Source: Enterobacter sp. BIGb0383 (GTDB lineage: Bacteria > Pseudomonadota > Gammaproteobacteria > Enterobacterales > Enterobacteriaceae). Taken from it: DNA of 64,000 nt. Positions within the stretch are counted from its first letter, which is position 1. Every line of letters starts with the position of its first letter. The notes under the pieces are model-generated. The model was not told the origin of the DNA, ran no database searches, and saw nothing but the letters and a program-made list of their open reading frames with translations. This document shows, one piece after another, positions 37,776-47,691 of this stretch. The DNA is taken from assembly GCF_003751845.1 (NCBI RefSeq), contig NZ_RJKQ01000003.1, forward strand, positions 372,001 through 436,000. The letters are read 5' to 3'. Position numbers and translations under genes: made by a program.

Positions 37776-40700
37776 ATGGCGTGGCGTAACTGGTTTACTC
37801 TGCATCCACGGTCGGCGAAGTCTGTTTCGACCCGTCCGGTAACAACCTCTTCTATTCCGGCGTATGTCCTTGAGCCGCGTATTCTGTTTGATGGTGCCAT
37901 TGCGGCAACGGTCAATGATACGGCGGCAGAGACGGCGGAACCGACCGCCAGCCACGCCGATGCGGCCGCAGATCAAAACACTCACGATACTCAGGCTACC
38001 GCAACTCAGGATATTGATGTCGCGGCGGTAGCGGACGGCGCGACCTCCCCACGCAAAGAAGTCGCCTTTGTGGATACCTCGGTAAAAGACTATGAAACCC
38101 TGGTGGCGGGCATTAAGCCCGGGGTTGAGGTGGTCTTAATTGACGGCTCGCAAAACGGCCTGCAGCAAATCGCCGACTGGGCGGCCAGCCATAGCGGCTA
38201 TGACGCGATCCATATTTTCTCCCACGGCTCTGAAGGCAAGGTGAATCTGGGTACTCAGGTACTGACGGATGCCTCGCTGAAATCGGGCGAGGTGCAGGCG
38301 CAGCTTGCGGCTCTGGGCGCGGCCTTAACCGCCGAAGGCGATCTGCTGCTCTACGGCTGCGATATTGCCGGTGGTGCAAACGGCGACGCGTTCCTGTCCA
38401 GTCTGGCGCAGGCCACCGGCGCGGATGTTGCCGCGTCCGTGGATGCAACAGGCAGCAGCCTGATCGGTGGGGATTGGATCTTAGAAAAAACGACGGGCGG
38501 TATTGATACCGACGTCATGGCTATCGAAGCCTATAGTGATGTGCTGGGGACGGTTACATTTTTTGACAACGATATTGATTTGGATGCGACCAGAACCACA
38601 ATTACACGCCCTGTAGAGGGTCAGTCGGTCACCTTTTCTGGTGGTATTGGCACGGGGGGGCTGTATGTCGACCCAAGCTATGGCGGGGCGCAGAATGGCG
38701 GCCTCTATGCGTACGACGGAACTAAAAACGGTGATAATACCGAACTAACGATAAAACCCCCATCTGGCTATACTTTCGATATCACGGGGATCAGAGCCGG
38801 CGCGACGTCAGGCATACTGACCTTTACTGTGACTGATAGCAACGGGAATATTTCGTCATTCAATGTGGCCGTTACTGACAGCTTTTCGACCATAACGAGT
38901 TTTCCCTCGGCAATGAATGATGTCACACAGGTCGTCATCTCTTCTGATGGATACTCTGCCTTTCAGGATATCGTCATTTCCGATATTAAACTGAATGTAC
39001 CCTCTCCAGCGATAACGTCTGCTGCCTACAACGCCAGCACCAACGTGTTGACCGTGACGGGTGCCAACCTGGCAACGGGCGACACGATTGACGTCTCCAG
39101 ACTGACACTGGTGGGGGAAAACGGCAATGCCTACACCTTAACCAGCAGCAATGTCATTGCCAGCAGCAGCACGACGTTTACCATCAACCTGAATACGTTT
39201 GATCAACTCAATGTTGAAGGACTGCTGAATAAAAACGGGACAACCTCTGCTGCCAGTGGGACGACCTTTAATCTGGCTGCCGCTGCGGGATGGAATGCGA
39301 CACAATCCTCAACGCCTGCCGATTTGACGGGCAATGGCGTCACCGTTAGCAATGTGCAAACGCCAACCATTACCTCTTCGACTTACGATAACTCGACCGG
39401 CACATTAACGGTGACGGGCACTAACCTGGTGAAACAAGTTGGCGCGAATAACGATATTAACGTCTCTACGCTGACCTTCACCGGTCAGGGCGGCAGTACG
39501 TATACGCTGACCAGTAGCAGCGTAGAAATCGGTAGTGCCACGTCCTTTACGGTGATGTTAAACGCCACCGACAGAGCTGCGCTCGGGGCAATACTCAATA
39601 ATAATGGCACTTCATCGTCAGGCGGAACGACCTACAATCTGGCCGCGGCCGACGACTGGAACGGGCCGATTACCGGCGGCAATACGGCGGACCTCACCGG
39701 CAACGGAATCACGGTTAGCGGAGTTAATGCCGCGCCGGTGATTGGCAACTTTAACAACGATAGCGTTAACTACACCGAGGGCGCGCAGCCGGTTCTTCTG
39801 GACGCGGGCGGCAACGCAACGGTCAGCGATGCGGATTCGGCCGATTTTAACGGCGGCAGCCTGTGGGTGTCGATAACGGCTAACCGCAATGTCGGTGAAG
39901 ATGTGTCAGGTATCCTCAATCAGGGGATCGGGATCGGACAAATAGGCGTCATCGGATCGGCGATCACCTGGGGCGGCGTGGTGATTGGTACCTTTAGCGG
40001 CGGAAGCGGCGCGAACGATCTGGTCGTCACCTTTAACGCCAATGCGACGCCTGCGGCGGTGCAGGGCTTAATTCGCGCGCTGACTTATCAAAACACCAAT
40101 ACGACCGAGCCGAGCACCGCGACGCGGACTGTCACGGTGACCCTGAATGACGGCGACGGCGGTAGCACCTCTGCAATGGTGGCCGTTGGCGTGACCGGCG
40201 TCAATGACGCGCCGACGCTCTCTGCCACCGGCACTAACCCGACCTACACCGAAAACGGGAGCGCGGTCGATCTCTTCAGCAATGTGTCCGTTGGTACGGT
40301 CGAAGCCGGGCAGACCATTACCCGGTTCACGCTGACTGTCAGCAATCTGGCCAATGCCAGCAGCGAACAGCTGCAAATTGACGGTACGACTATTGCGTTG
40401 ATCAACGGCAACAGCGGGACGACCACGACGAACGGACTGTCGTATTCCGTTAGTATCGTGGCCGGAACCGCCACCATGACACTTAACAAATCCGGCGGTA
40501 TCAGTTCCTCGGCGGCTGTGACGGTGATCGACGGTATGACCTACCGTAATACCAGCGAAAACCCCACCGGCCCCGTCCGCACGGTGACGGTGACGAGCAT
40601 TACGGACAGCGGCGGGACGGCCAACGGCGGGGTGGATACGACGGTACTGTCGGTCTCATCCACGGTCAGCGTGGTGGCGGTAAACGATGCCCCGACCATC

Positions 40701-43700
40701 TCCGTCCCGGTTTCTATCTCCGTGACGGAAGACGTGGCCAGGGCCATTACCGGGATCACGTTCTCGGATGTCGATGCCGGCAGCAATAATGTTACCGTGA
40801 CGTTATCTGTCACGAGCGGCATGCTGAGCCTCAACGGAAGCCAAAGCTCTTCTCTGACGATGAGCGGCACCATTGCCGCTCTTAATACGGCGATCGCGAA
40901 CGGCAGCGTGATGTTTCATCCGGCCAGCAACGCGACGGGCAGCGTGACGCTGACCATCAGCATTAATGACGAAGGCAATACGGGAAGCGGCGGCGCCAAA
41001 ACCGCATCGACGGCGATAACGCTAAACATTGATGCGGTGAACGACGCCCCGGTTAACAGTGTTCCGACGGGGCAGACGGTACAGCAGGATGGTTCCCTGG
41101 TCTTCAGTGCCGCTAACGGCAACCCGATTTCCGTCAGCGATGTCGATCTTGGCGGTAATACGATGAGGATGACGCTAACCGCGACGCACGGATTGTTGAC
41201 CTTGTCGTCATCCACCGGGCTGGTGTTTCTCGTCGGGACCGGTGCCGGCAATGGCACCATGACCTTCGAAGGCACATTAAGCGATATTAATAACGCGCTT
41301 AATGGCCTGACGTTTAACCCCAACAGTGGTTATAACGGCGGCGCGGCGATCCAGATGACCAGTAACGATCTCGGCGGCACCGGCTCCGGCGGGGCGCAAA
41401 CCGATATTGATGTGATTACCATCACCGTTAATCCCAATAATCCGACGATTACCGGCGTGAGTGCGACCACCGCCGACGGCGCTTACGGACCGGGGCAAAC
41501 CATCCTGGTGACGGTATCCTTTGATGCCAGTGTGCTGGTCGACACCACCGGGGGGATCCCGAACCTGTTACTTGAAACAGGTACCATTGACCGCGTCGCG
41601 ACCTATGTTGCGGGTTCGGGCACCAACACCTTAACCTTTGCCTACACCGTTCAGAGCGGCGATCGGAGTGCCGATCTCAACTACGTCAGTACCTCTGCGC
41701 TTTCCCTTAATGGCGCGACCATTACGGACAATGCAAATCGCACGGCCGTACTGACGCTGCCGGGGCTGAATAGCCTTAACTCGCTGGCGGCGCAGAAGGC
41801 TATCGTGATCGACGGCGTGGCGGCGAGCGCGTTGGTAACGGTTGGCGATAATGCGCTGAAAGCCGGGGAGAGTACCCAGGTGACCATCACCTTCAGCGAA
41901 CCGGTTACGGGCTTTAGTCTTGCTAACCTTTCCGTGGCGGACGGTACCCTGACCAATCTGAGCAGCAGCGATGGCGGCTTAACCTGGACGGCTACCCTGA
42001 CGCCGAATGCCAGCGTGACCAACGCCAGTTCGGCGGTGATCCTCAACTACACCGGCATCACCGACGCGGTGGGTAACGCGAACATCGGGACGCAAACATC
42101 CGGCACCATCAGCATAGATACGACGCTGCCAGAGGCGACGATCGAGGTGAGCGACAGCGCCCTGAAAGCCGGTGAAACCGCGCAGGTCACTATCACCTTT
42201 AGCGAACCGGTCGCGGGCTTCAGCAGCGCGAATCTGACGGTCACCGGCGGAGTACTGAGCAATTTGAGCAGTACCGATGGCGGTATTACCTGGACGGCGA
42301 CCTTTACCCCGAATGCCGGAGTGACCAGCGCCAGCACCACGATTGGCCTGGACTACAGCGGCATCACCGACCTGGCCGGGAACGTCGGCGTGGGGACGAC
42401 CGCCTCCGACAGTTTCAGCATCGATACCGCCCATCCTCTTCCGGTCAGCCTGACGCTGACGGGGATCCCAGCAACCGAGGCTCTCAGCTACACGCTGGTC
42501 TTCTCGGAAGCGGTGACGGGCCTGGATATCGGCGACTTCTCTCTGGTTAACGGCAGCGGCACCACGGCGACCATCGGTGCGCTGGTTGCTCTGAGCCCGA
42601 CCACATACCGCATTGATTTAACCAACGTCACCGGCGCGGGCACCGTTCAGCTGGTCTTTACCGGCAATAACGGCGGCGTGAAAGATCTGGCAGGTAACGA
42701 TCTCAACGGTCAGGGGATCGGCGGCGATACACACAGTAATAGCGCGCCGGTTGCTAACGGTATCGCGAATCAGTCCGCCAGCCAGGGGAGCGCGTTTACC
42801 TTCACGCTGCCGGGCGGTGCCTTTGTTGATAACGATCCGGGCGAAACGCTGACTTACGGCGTCTCGTTAGCCGATGGCTCTGCTCTGCCATCCTGGCTGG
42901 TGTTTAACCCTCAGACGCAGACCTTCTCCGGCACGCCGGAAAATGGTGATGTGGGTACGCTGACGATCCGGGTAACCGCGACGGATAAAAACAGCGTCCC
43001 GGTTTCCAGTGATTTCACGCTGGTGGTGAATAACGTCAATGATGCGCCGGTCACCGCGGGTATCAGCGACCATACCGTCAGTGGCGACGGGGCGTTTAGC
43101 TTCGTTATCCCTGCGAATACCTTCTCCGATATTGATGTGGGCGATACCCTGCAGCTCAGCGCCACGCTGGCGGATGGCTCTGCGCTACCGGCCTGGGTGA
43201 GTTTCGATCCGGCCACCGGCACCTTTAGCGGAACGCCAGCCGGTACGGATGGCGCTGCGGTGTCGATTCTGGTCACCGCCACGGATGCGGCAGGGGCGAG
43301 CGTCAGCGCGACCTTTGTGCTGCGCGTGCTGCCCGCAACGCCGCTGCCCGAGCCTGAGCCTCAACCTCAGCAACCGACCGGCGATCCTGAGTTTAAAGCC
43401 AACGGCGGCCGTTCGACGGTGGCGCTCCCCGCCCATAATGCGGCGGTGCAAAGCCAGCTTTCTCTGTTGACGCTCGGCGCGTCGGCGGATAACGGAGCTT
43501 CCTCTTCATTCTTTAATGCCGGCAGAGCGGAAGGCACCACGCCGGGGATCGCCAGCGTGTTTAACCCTGCGGCGCAGGGCAGCGCGTCGGCTATTGCCAC
43601 GGTGTTTGCCAGCGATGGCGTCACGCATTACGACGTCGGTGTTACGCGCAGCCATATCGCCGATATCAGTCAGCCGGTGGGGGGGAAATCGACTCTGGCA

Positions 43701-43925
43701 GGGATGTTCGCCAGCGCGCCACTTCCTGGCAGCACGGCCCTTGAGGTGTTCAGCAACGGCAGTTGGCAATCGGTCTCACAGAGCAATACAACATCGCTCA
43801 CGTCGCCGGTTTCTGTTTTTGGTGCACCCGTCTTTAGCCAGCAGCTGAAAGCGCTGGATGACAATGAACGTCTGCAGATCGCCTCCCTTGAAGGCGCACT
43901 GCAAAACATGAACAGACCCGTCTGA
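37776..43925 (+). CDS. Giant LEPR/DUF4347 repetitive surface adhesin
   Basis: ATG 37776 with AAGGAG upstream gives 2,049 residues. An upstream in-frame start at 37605 is unlikely. There is no Sec signal. The N-terminus carries LEPRILFDGA at 32-41, then a DUF4347 domain (about 94-245) with IFSHGSEG (His150) and LLYGCDIAGG (Cys195). Next come two related roughly 120-residue repeats (39.0-39.7 kb), cadherin/tandem-95-like repeats punctuated by VNDAP, two roughly 102-residue Ig-like repeats (41.8-42.4 kb), two dystroglycan-type cadherin domains (LADGSALPSWL, LADGSALPAWV), a Pro/Glu-rich linker and a C-terminal domain ending FSQQLKALDDNERLQ. There is no glycine/aspartate-rich RTX tail. It is the likely cargo of the four genes downstream. 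Confidence 0.88.
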   Translation: MAWRNWFTLHPRSAKSVSTRPVTTSSIPAYVLEPRILFDGAIAATVNDTAAETAEPTASHADAAADQNTHDTQATATQDIDVAAVADGATSPRKEVAFVDTSVKDYETLVAGIKPGVEVVLIDGSQNGLQQIADWAASHSGYDAIHIFSHGSEGKVNLGTQVLTDASLKSGEVQAQLAALGAALTAEGDLLLYGCDIAGGANGDAFLSSLAQATGADVAASVDATGSSLIGGDWILEKTTGGIDTDVMAIEAYSDVLGTVTFFDNDIDLDATRTTITRPVEGQSVTFSGGIGTGGLYVDPSYGGAQNGGLYAYDGTKNGDNTELTIKPPSGYTFDITGIRAGATSGILTFTVTDSNGNISSFNVAVTDSFSTITSFPSAMNDVTQVVISSDGYSAFQDIVISDIKLNVPSPAITSAAYNASTNVLTVTGANLATGDTIDVSRLTLVGENGNAYTLTSSNVIASSSTTFTINLNTFDQLNVEGLLNKNGTTSAASGTTFNLAAAAGWNATQSSTPADLTGNGVTVSNVQTPTITSSTYDNSTGTLTVTGTNLVKQVGANNDINVSTLTFTGQGGSTYTLTSSSVEIGSATSFTVMLNATDRAALGAILNNNGTSSSGGTTYNLAAADDWNGPITGGNTADLTGNGITVSGVNAAPVIGNFNNDSVNYTEGAQPVLLDAGGNATVSDADSADFNGGSLWVSITANRNVGEDVSGILNQGIGIGQIGVIGSAITWGGVVIGTFSGGSGANDLVVTFNANATPAAVQGLIRALTYQNTNTTEPSTATRTVTVTLNDGDGGSTSAMVAVGVTGVNDAPTLSATGTNPTYTENGSAVDLFSNVSVGTVEAGQTITRFTLTVSNLANASSEQLQIDGTTIALINGNSGTTTTNGLSYSVSIVAGTATMTLNKSGGISSSAAVTVIDGMTYRNTSENPTGPVRTVTVTSITDSGGTANGGVDTTVLSVSSTVSVVAVNDAPTISVPVSISVTEDVARAITGITFSDVDAGSNNVTVTLSVTSGMLSLNGSQSSSLTMSGTIAALNTAIANGSVMFHPASNATGSVTLTISINDEGNTGSGGAKTASTAITLNIDAVNDAPVNSVPTGQTVQQDGSLVFSAANGNPISVSDVDLGGNTMRMTLTATHGLLTLSSSTGLVFLVGTGAGNGTMTFEGTLSDINNALNGLTFNPNSGYNGGAAIQMTSNDLGGTGSGGAQTDIDVITITVNPNNPTITGVSATTADGAYGPGQTILVTVSFDASVLVDTTGGIPNLLLETGTIDRVATYVAGSGTNTLTFAYTVQSGDRSADLNYVSTSALSLNGATITDNANRTAVLTLPGLNSLNSLAAQKAIVIDGVAASALVTVGDNALKAGESTQVTITFSEPVTGFSLANLSVADGTLTNLSSSDGGLTWTATLTPNASVTNASSAVILNYTGITDAVGNANIGTQTSGTISIDTTLPEATIEVSDSALKAGETAQVTITFSEPVAGFSSANLTVTGGVLSNLSSTDGGITWTATFTPNAGVTSASTTIGLDYSGITDLAGNVGVGTTASDSFSIDTAHPLPVSLTLTGIPATEALSYTLVFSEAVTGLDIGDFSLVNGSGTTATIGALVALSPTTYRIDLTNVTGAGTVQLVFTGNNGGVKDLAGNDLNGQGIGGDTHSNSAPVANGIANQSASQGSAFTFTLPGGAFVDNDPGETLTYGVSLADGSALPSWLVFNPQTQTFSGTPENGDVGTLTIRVTATDKNSVPVSSDFTLVVNNVNDAPVTAGISDHTVSGDGAFSFVIPANTFSDIDVGDTLQLSATLADGSALPAWVSFDPATGTFSGTPAGTDGAAVSILVTATDAAGASVSATFVLRVLPATPLPEPEPQPQQPTGDPEFKANGGRSTVALPAHNAAVQSQLSLLTLGASADNGASSSFFNAGRAEGTTPGIASVFNPAAQGSASAIATVFASDGVTHYDVGVTRSHIADISQPVGGKSTLAGMFASAPLPGSTALEVFSNGSWQSVSQSNTTSLTSPVSVFGAPVFSQQLKALDDNERLQIASLEGALQNMNRPV
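39007..39725 (+). repeat. Two tandem adhesin repeats of about 119 codons
   Basis: Two consecutive units with a period near 357 bases share ITS-(A/S)-xYxxSTxxLTVTGxNL, YTLTSS, a TFTINLN/SFTVMLN strand, LNNNGT-(S/T)S and DLTGNGxTVS. They have diverged at the DNA level, so they are old protein repeats rather than recent duplications. Confidence 0.75.
41827..42429 (+). repeat. Two tandem Ig-like adhesin repeats of 102 codons
   Basis: Two units with a period of 306 bases share D(N/S)ALKAGE(S/T)xQVTITFSEPV, GFS(L/S)ANL, LSS(S/T)DGG(L/I)TWTAT, and the closing Y(T/S)GITDxxGN. They match the family of bacterial Ig-like domains seen in large secreted adhesins. Confidence 0.8.
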
Positions 43926-43978
43926 TAGAGCGATAGCCGGGTGTAACAGACAAAGTATAAAAACAGGGTAAGGAATTG

Positions 43979-45478
43979 ATGATGCAAAGATGCGCGAAAA
44001 TGTTCAGCGTCACGCTGCTGGCGCTTATCGTCAGTGGATGTGCGGTTTCAACTCAGCCGATTAATAAAACCGAAAGCAGCCAACGTGCGGATACCGATCT
44101 GCGCACGATGTTCAGCAATCAGGAGCCGGTGACGGCGCCCATTACGCTACATGATGCGATGGCCCGGGCGCTGAAATATAACCTCGAAGCGCGTTTGAAA
44201 GTGATGGAAGAGGCGCTGGCACAGCAGCAGGTGGATCTGGCCAGCTTTGATATGCTGCCAAAAATGGCGGCCAATGCGGGCTATGTGACACGCAGCAACG
44301 TCAGCGCATCCAGCAGCCGCAGCGTCGAAAGGGGCGTGACGTCACTGGAGCCTTCCACTTCTCAGGATCAGACCCGCCGCGTCGCCGACCTGAATATGGT
44401 GTGGAATATCCTCGACTTTGGCGTCAGCTACGTGACGGCTCGCCAGCAGGCGGATAAACGCTGGATCGCCGAAGAGCGTCGCCGCAAAGTGACGCATACC
44501 ATCGTGCAGGATGTGCAGTCGGCATACTGGCGTGCGGTGGCGGCTGAACGCCTGCTGCATCGTATCGATGCCTTAATTGAACGCGTTAATATGGCGCGTG
44601 AGAACAGCCAGACCATGGCGGCGCAAAAAGTGGGTGATATTGTTGAAGCCTACAGCTACCAGCGTGCGCTGCTGGACGCGACCCGTCAGCTGGAAGAGCA
44701 GCGTCGTGCGCTCTCGCTGGCGAAAACCGAGCTGGCCACGCTGATGAATCTCCCGCTGGGGAGCGATTACCAGCTGGTTCTGCCGCAGGATAACGCTCTC
44801 GTCGAGCCGGAGCTGAAAGTGCCCTTTAGCGAGCTGGAAAAGGCCGCACTGGTGAACCGTCCTGAACTGCGCGAGCAGGATTATCAGGTGCGTATCAGCG
44901 CGGCAGAAACGCGTAAATCGCTGCTGCGCATGCTCCCGGGGATCGAAATGTCGGTCGGGGGCAACTATGACAGCAACTCCTTCCTGGTGAATCAGCACTG
45001 GATGGATGCCGGGGTCAAAGTGACCTGGAACCTGTTTAACCTCTTCTCCGGTCCGGCGGCTATCGATGTGGCGAAAGCAGGGGAAGCCGTCTCTGAAATG
45101 CGTCGTCAGGCGATGTCGATGGCAGTGCTGGCGCAGCTGTATGTGGCCCGGGCTAACTTTAACGAGGCCCAGCGTCAGTACCGCACGGGGAAAGAGCTGC
45201 AGAAACTGGATGTGGATATTCTTGAACAGCTGAATAACCGCCATCAGGCGGGTAACATCGGTGAACTGCAGCTGATCCAGGGCGAACTGAACGCGGTGAA
45301 TACCTCATTACGCAACGATCTGGCCTATGCGGAATTGCGGAATGCCTACGGTCAGATCTTTGTTACCGCCGGGCTGGATCCTCTGCCGAATACGCAAAAA
45401 TTAACGGATCTCCCGTCAGTCGGGAAGGCGCTCGATGAAACCGAGAAGCGCTGGGCGACCGGTAACCTTTCGCTGTAA
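43979..45478 (+). CDS. TolC-like outer-membrane lipoprotein
   Basis: ATG 43979 (or 43982, better spaced from AAGGA) gives about 499 residues. The lipobox LLALIVSGC predicts lipidation at Cys about 21. The rest is the TolC fold: two long helical repeats beginning ITLHDAMARALKYNLEARLK, with Gln/Ala-rich helices such as YSYQRALLDATRQLEEQRRAL and ARANFNEAQRQYRTGKELQ. It should form the outer-membrane duct of the secretion system. It lies 53 bases after the adhesin gene. Confidence 0.88.
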   Translation: MMQRCAKMFSVTLLALIVSGCAVSTQPINKTESSQRADTDLRTMFSNQEPVTAPITLHDAMARALKYNLEARLKVMEEALAQQQVDLASFDMLPKMAANAGYVTRSNVSASSSRSVERGVTSLEPSTSQDQTRRVADLNMVWNILDFGVSYVTARQQADKRWIAEERRRKVTHTIVQDVQSAYWRAVAAERLLHRIDALIERVNMARENSQTMAAQKVGDIVEAYSYQRALLDATRQLEEQRRALSLAKTELATLMNLPLGSDYQLVLPQDNALVEPELKVPFSELEKAALVNRPELREQDYQVRISAAETRKSLLRMLPGIEMSVGGNYDSNSFLVNQHWMDAGVKVTWNLFNLFSGPAAIDVAKAGEAVSEMRRQAMSMAVLAQLYVARANFNEAQRQYRTGKELQKLDVDILEQLNNRHQAGNIGELQLIQGELNAVNTSLRNDLAYAELRNAYGQIFVTAGLDPLPNTQKLTDLPSVGKALDETEKRWATGNLSL

Positions 45479-45577
45479 TAACGGTGGCGCGGCCCGTGGC
45501 TTCCGCTTCGGGCCGCCGCATCATCCACTGTGTACTGGATAACGACGTTGAAGAAGACAAACCTGCTGTGCACCACC

Positions 45578-46375
45578 ATGACGCTTAATGCTTTGCTGAA
45601 GAAAACCGTACTCTCTCTGATGCTTATGGCCTTCCTTTCGCCAGCGATGGCGGAAAAAATAGAGGAGGAGCTACAGCTCGCTCCGGCCACGCCCGTCGCG
45701 GCAGGCACTGCGGCGAGAGAGGCCAGAGGCGTATTACGCGCGGTCGATCAGGCCACGCTGTCCGGCGAGCTGAATGCGAAAGTGCTTGAGATGCCGTTCC
45801 GCGACGGTGAATCGTTCAAGAAAGGGGATCTGCTGGTACGTTTTGACTGTTCAGCCTATCAGGCACAGCTTGCTGCCTCGCAGGCGGCAATGCGGGCCGC
45901 GCAGCAGGAACTGAGCCAGAACCGACAGCTGGCAGAGCTGAAGTCCGTTGGCCGCAATGCGGTTGCACTGGCGGAAGCGCGGCTGGCGCAGGCGGCGGCA
46001 GAGAGCCAGGTTTATCAGATCCAGACCGGCCGTTGCCGGGTGGTTGCTCCGTTCTCCGGCCAGGTCGTATCGCGTAAAGTGCAGGTCTCAGAGTATATCG
46101 GCCAGGGCATGCCGCTGCTGGAGATCGTGGATAACCGCAACCTGGAGATCAACATTCTGGTCCCATCCCGCTGGCTCTCCTCACTCAAACCGAAACAGAC
46201 CTTTACCTTTGTTCCCGATGAAACCGGCGTGCCGTTGCAGGCTGAAGTCCTGCGTATCGGGGCGCGTATTGATGAAAGCAGCCAGACTCTGACGCTGATC
46301 GGGCGGGTGATTAACCCCGATAACAGCCTGCTCGCGGGTATGAGCGGCGGGGCACGCTTTACGGAGCAGCCGTGA
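45578..46375 (+). CDS. Periplasmic adaptor (HlyD/RND type)
   Basis: ATG 45578 gives 265 residues with a signal peptide ending SPAMA. GTG 45530 is an alternative longer start. It contains a split biotinyl-lipoyl domain (LNAKVLEMPFRDGESFKKGDLLVRFD and CRVVAPFSGQVVSRKVQVSEYIGQG) around a helical hairpin (LAASQAAMRAAQQELSQN) and a beta-barrel. It is small for the family and exported to the periplasm rather than membrane-anchored. It overlaps the next gene by four bases (GTGA) and probably links the TolC-like duct to the inner-membrane parts. Confidence 0.85.
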   Translation: MTLNALLKKTVLSLMLMAFLSPAMAEKIEEELQLAPATPVAAGTAAREARGVLRAVDQATLSGELNAKVLEMPFRDGESFKKGDLLVRFDCSAYQAQLAASQAAMRAAQQELSQNRQLAELKSVGRNAVALAEARLAQAAAESQVYQIQTGRCRVVAPFSGQVVSRKVQVSEYIGQGMPLLEIVDNRNLEINILVPSRWLSSLKPKQTFTFVPDETGVPLQAEVLRIGARIDESSQTLTLIGRVINPDNSLLAGMSGGARFTEQP

Positions 46376-47691
46376 GCGAATCGCACGTCTCCCCGGCGGA
46401 GCGCATTTTCGCCGAAGTCATTCATCTGGAGCATCTGGCCCGCAGCGCCAGCACCAGCGAAACGCTGGCTTACTCGATGGTCAATGATAGCCAGGGATTG
46501 TTCGGTTTCCGGCACGTTGCGCTGGTGATCAACGGGCGCGTACGCGCCGTGACCGGCGTTTCCGTTCCCGATCCGCATGCCCCCTTTGTCGCCTTTATTG
46601 AACGTGCGGGCAAACAGCTGGTCCTGCAAGAGGCCGCCGGGCAGGTCACCACGGTTCATGCCGACTGGCTTGATGCTCAAACCCGCCACGACTGGCAAAC
46701 GCTCTCGGCGCAGGAAGCGCTCTGGGTGCCGTTGAAGGATCGGCAGGCGCGGCTGATTGGTGGATTATGGTGCGCGCGGGATCTGCCCTGGCAGGAGACG
46801 GATCGTCGACTGCTGGAACAGCTGGCCGATGCCTGGTCCCACGCCTGGCTGGCCCTGGAGCCGCGTAAAGCATGGCGACCGGGGATCCCGAAAGTGAAAG
46901 TGCTTATTGCCGCTGGCGTATTGCTGGGGGTGATGCTGATCCCCGTTCGTCAGTCTGTCCTGGCCCCGGCGGAAGTGGTGCCGCGTGACGGACGTATTGT
47001 CACGGCCCCGCTGGATGGCGCAATTGCGGACGTCGCGGTCAAGCCGAATCAGGTCGTGAAGAAAGACGCGCTGCTGGTCCGGTTCGACAACACCACGCTC
47101 AAAGCGCAGGCCGACGTGGCGGAACGGGCGCTGGCGGTGGCGGAAGCCGAATTACGTTCCGGGTCGCAGCGGGCATTTCAGGATGCGGATTCTAAATCAA
47201 AACTGGATCTGCTCTCGGCGCAGGTAGAGCAAAAACGGGCCGAACTGCTGTATGCCAGCGATCTGCTGTCGCGCAGTGAGGTCCGTGCGGAACGCGAGGG
47301 TATCGCGGTGTTTGCCGATGGCGACAGGCTGCGCGGCAAACCGGTCAGAACCGGTGAACGCCTGATGGAGCTGGCCGACCCGCGACAGGCGGAGTTGAAA
47401 ATTGAGCTGGATGTTGGCGATGCGATCCAGTTTCCCCCGGAGGCTGCGGTGGCGCTCTTTCTTGACAGCGATCCGCTAAAACGCCATGACGCCACGCTAC
47501 AGCGCATCGCCTATGAAGCGGCATTAACCGATCGCGGCACGCTGGCCTACCGGCTCGATGCGCGTTTTCTTGCCGACGCGCCGCGTATCGGCCTGCGCGG
47601 CACGGCGAAGATCTACGGTGAATATGTCCCGCTGGTCGTCTACCTGTTCCGCCGTCCCGTCGCGGCACTGCGCAAAACGGTCGGTTTCTGA
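46372..47691 (+). CDS. GAF-like / HlyD fusion inner-membrane adaptor
   Basis: Starting at GTG 46372 in a GTGA overlap, this is 439 residues. The first 165 residues have no signal and look like a cytoplasmic GAF-type sensor domain (YSMVNDSQGLFGFRHVALVING, LWVPLKDRQARLIGGLWCAR). A membrane helix at about 174-191 (VLIAAGVLLGVMLIPV) leads to a HlyD-like periplasmic part with a lipoyl-like strand set (DGRIVTAPLDGAIADVAVKPNQVVKKDALLVRFD) and a helical hairpin. The fusion suggests secretion gated by a cytoplasmic signal. It overlaps the next gene by one base (TGATG). Confidence 0.82.
   Translation: MSESHVSPAERIFAEVIHLEHLARSASTSETLAYSMVNDSQGLFGFRHVALVINGRVRAVTGVSVPDPHAPFVAFIERAGKQLVLQEAAGQVTTVHADWLDAQTRHDWQTLSAQEALWVPLKDRQARLIGGLWCARDLPWQETDRRLLEQLADAWSHAWLALEPRKAWRPGIPKVKVLIAAGVLLGVMLIPVRQSVLAPAEVVPRDGRIVTAPLDGAIADVAVKPNQVVKKDALLVRFDNTTLKAQADVAERALAVAEAELRSGSQRAFQDADSKSKLDLLSAQVEQKRAELLYASDLLSRSEVRAEREGIAVFADGDRLRGKPVRTGERLMELADPRQAELKIELDVGDAIQFPPEAAVALFLDSDPLKRHDATLQRIAYEAALTDRGTLAYRLDARFLADAPRIGLRGTAKIYGEYVPLVVYLFRRPVAALRKTVGF

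Noticed and set aside
43300..43925. Search for an RTX (GGxGxDxUx) C-terminal secretion signal in the adhesin
   Set aside because: No glycine/aspartate nonapeptide repeats are present. The end is a Pro/Glu linker plus an unrelated domain.
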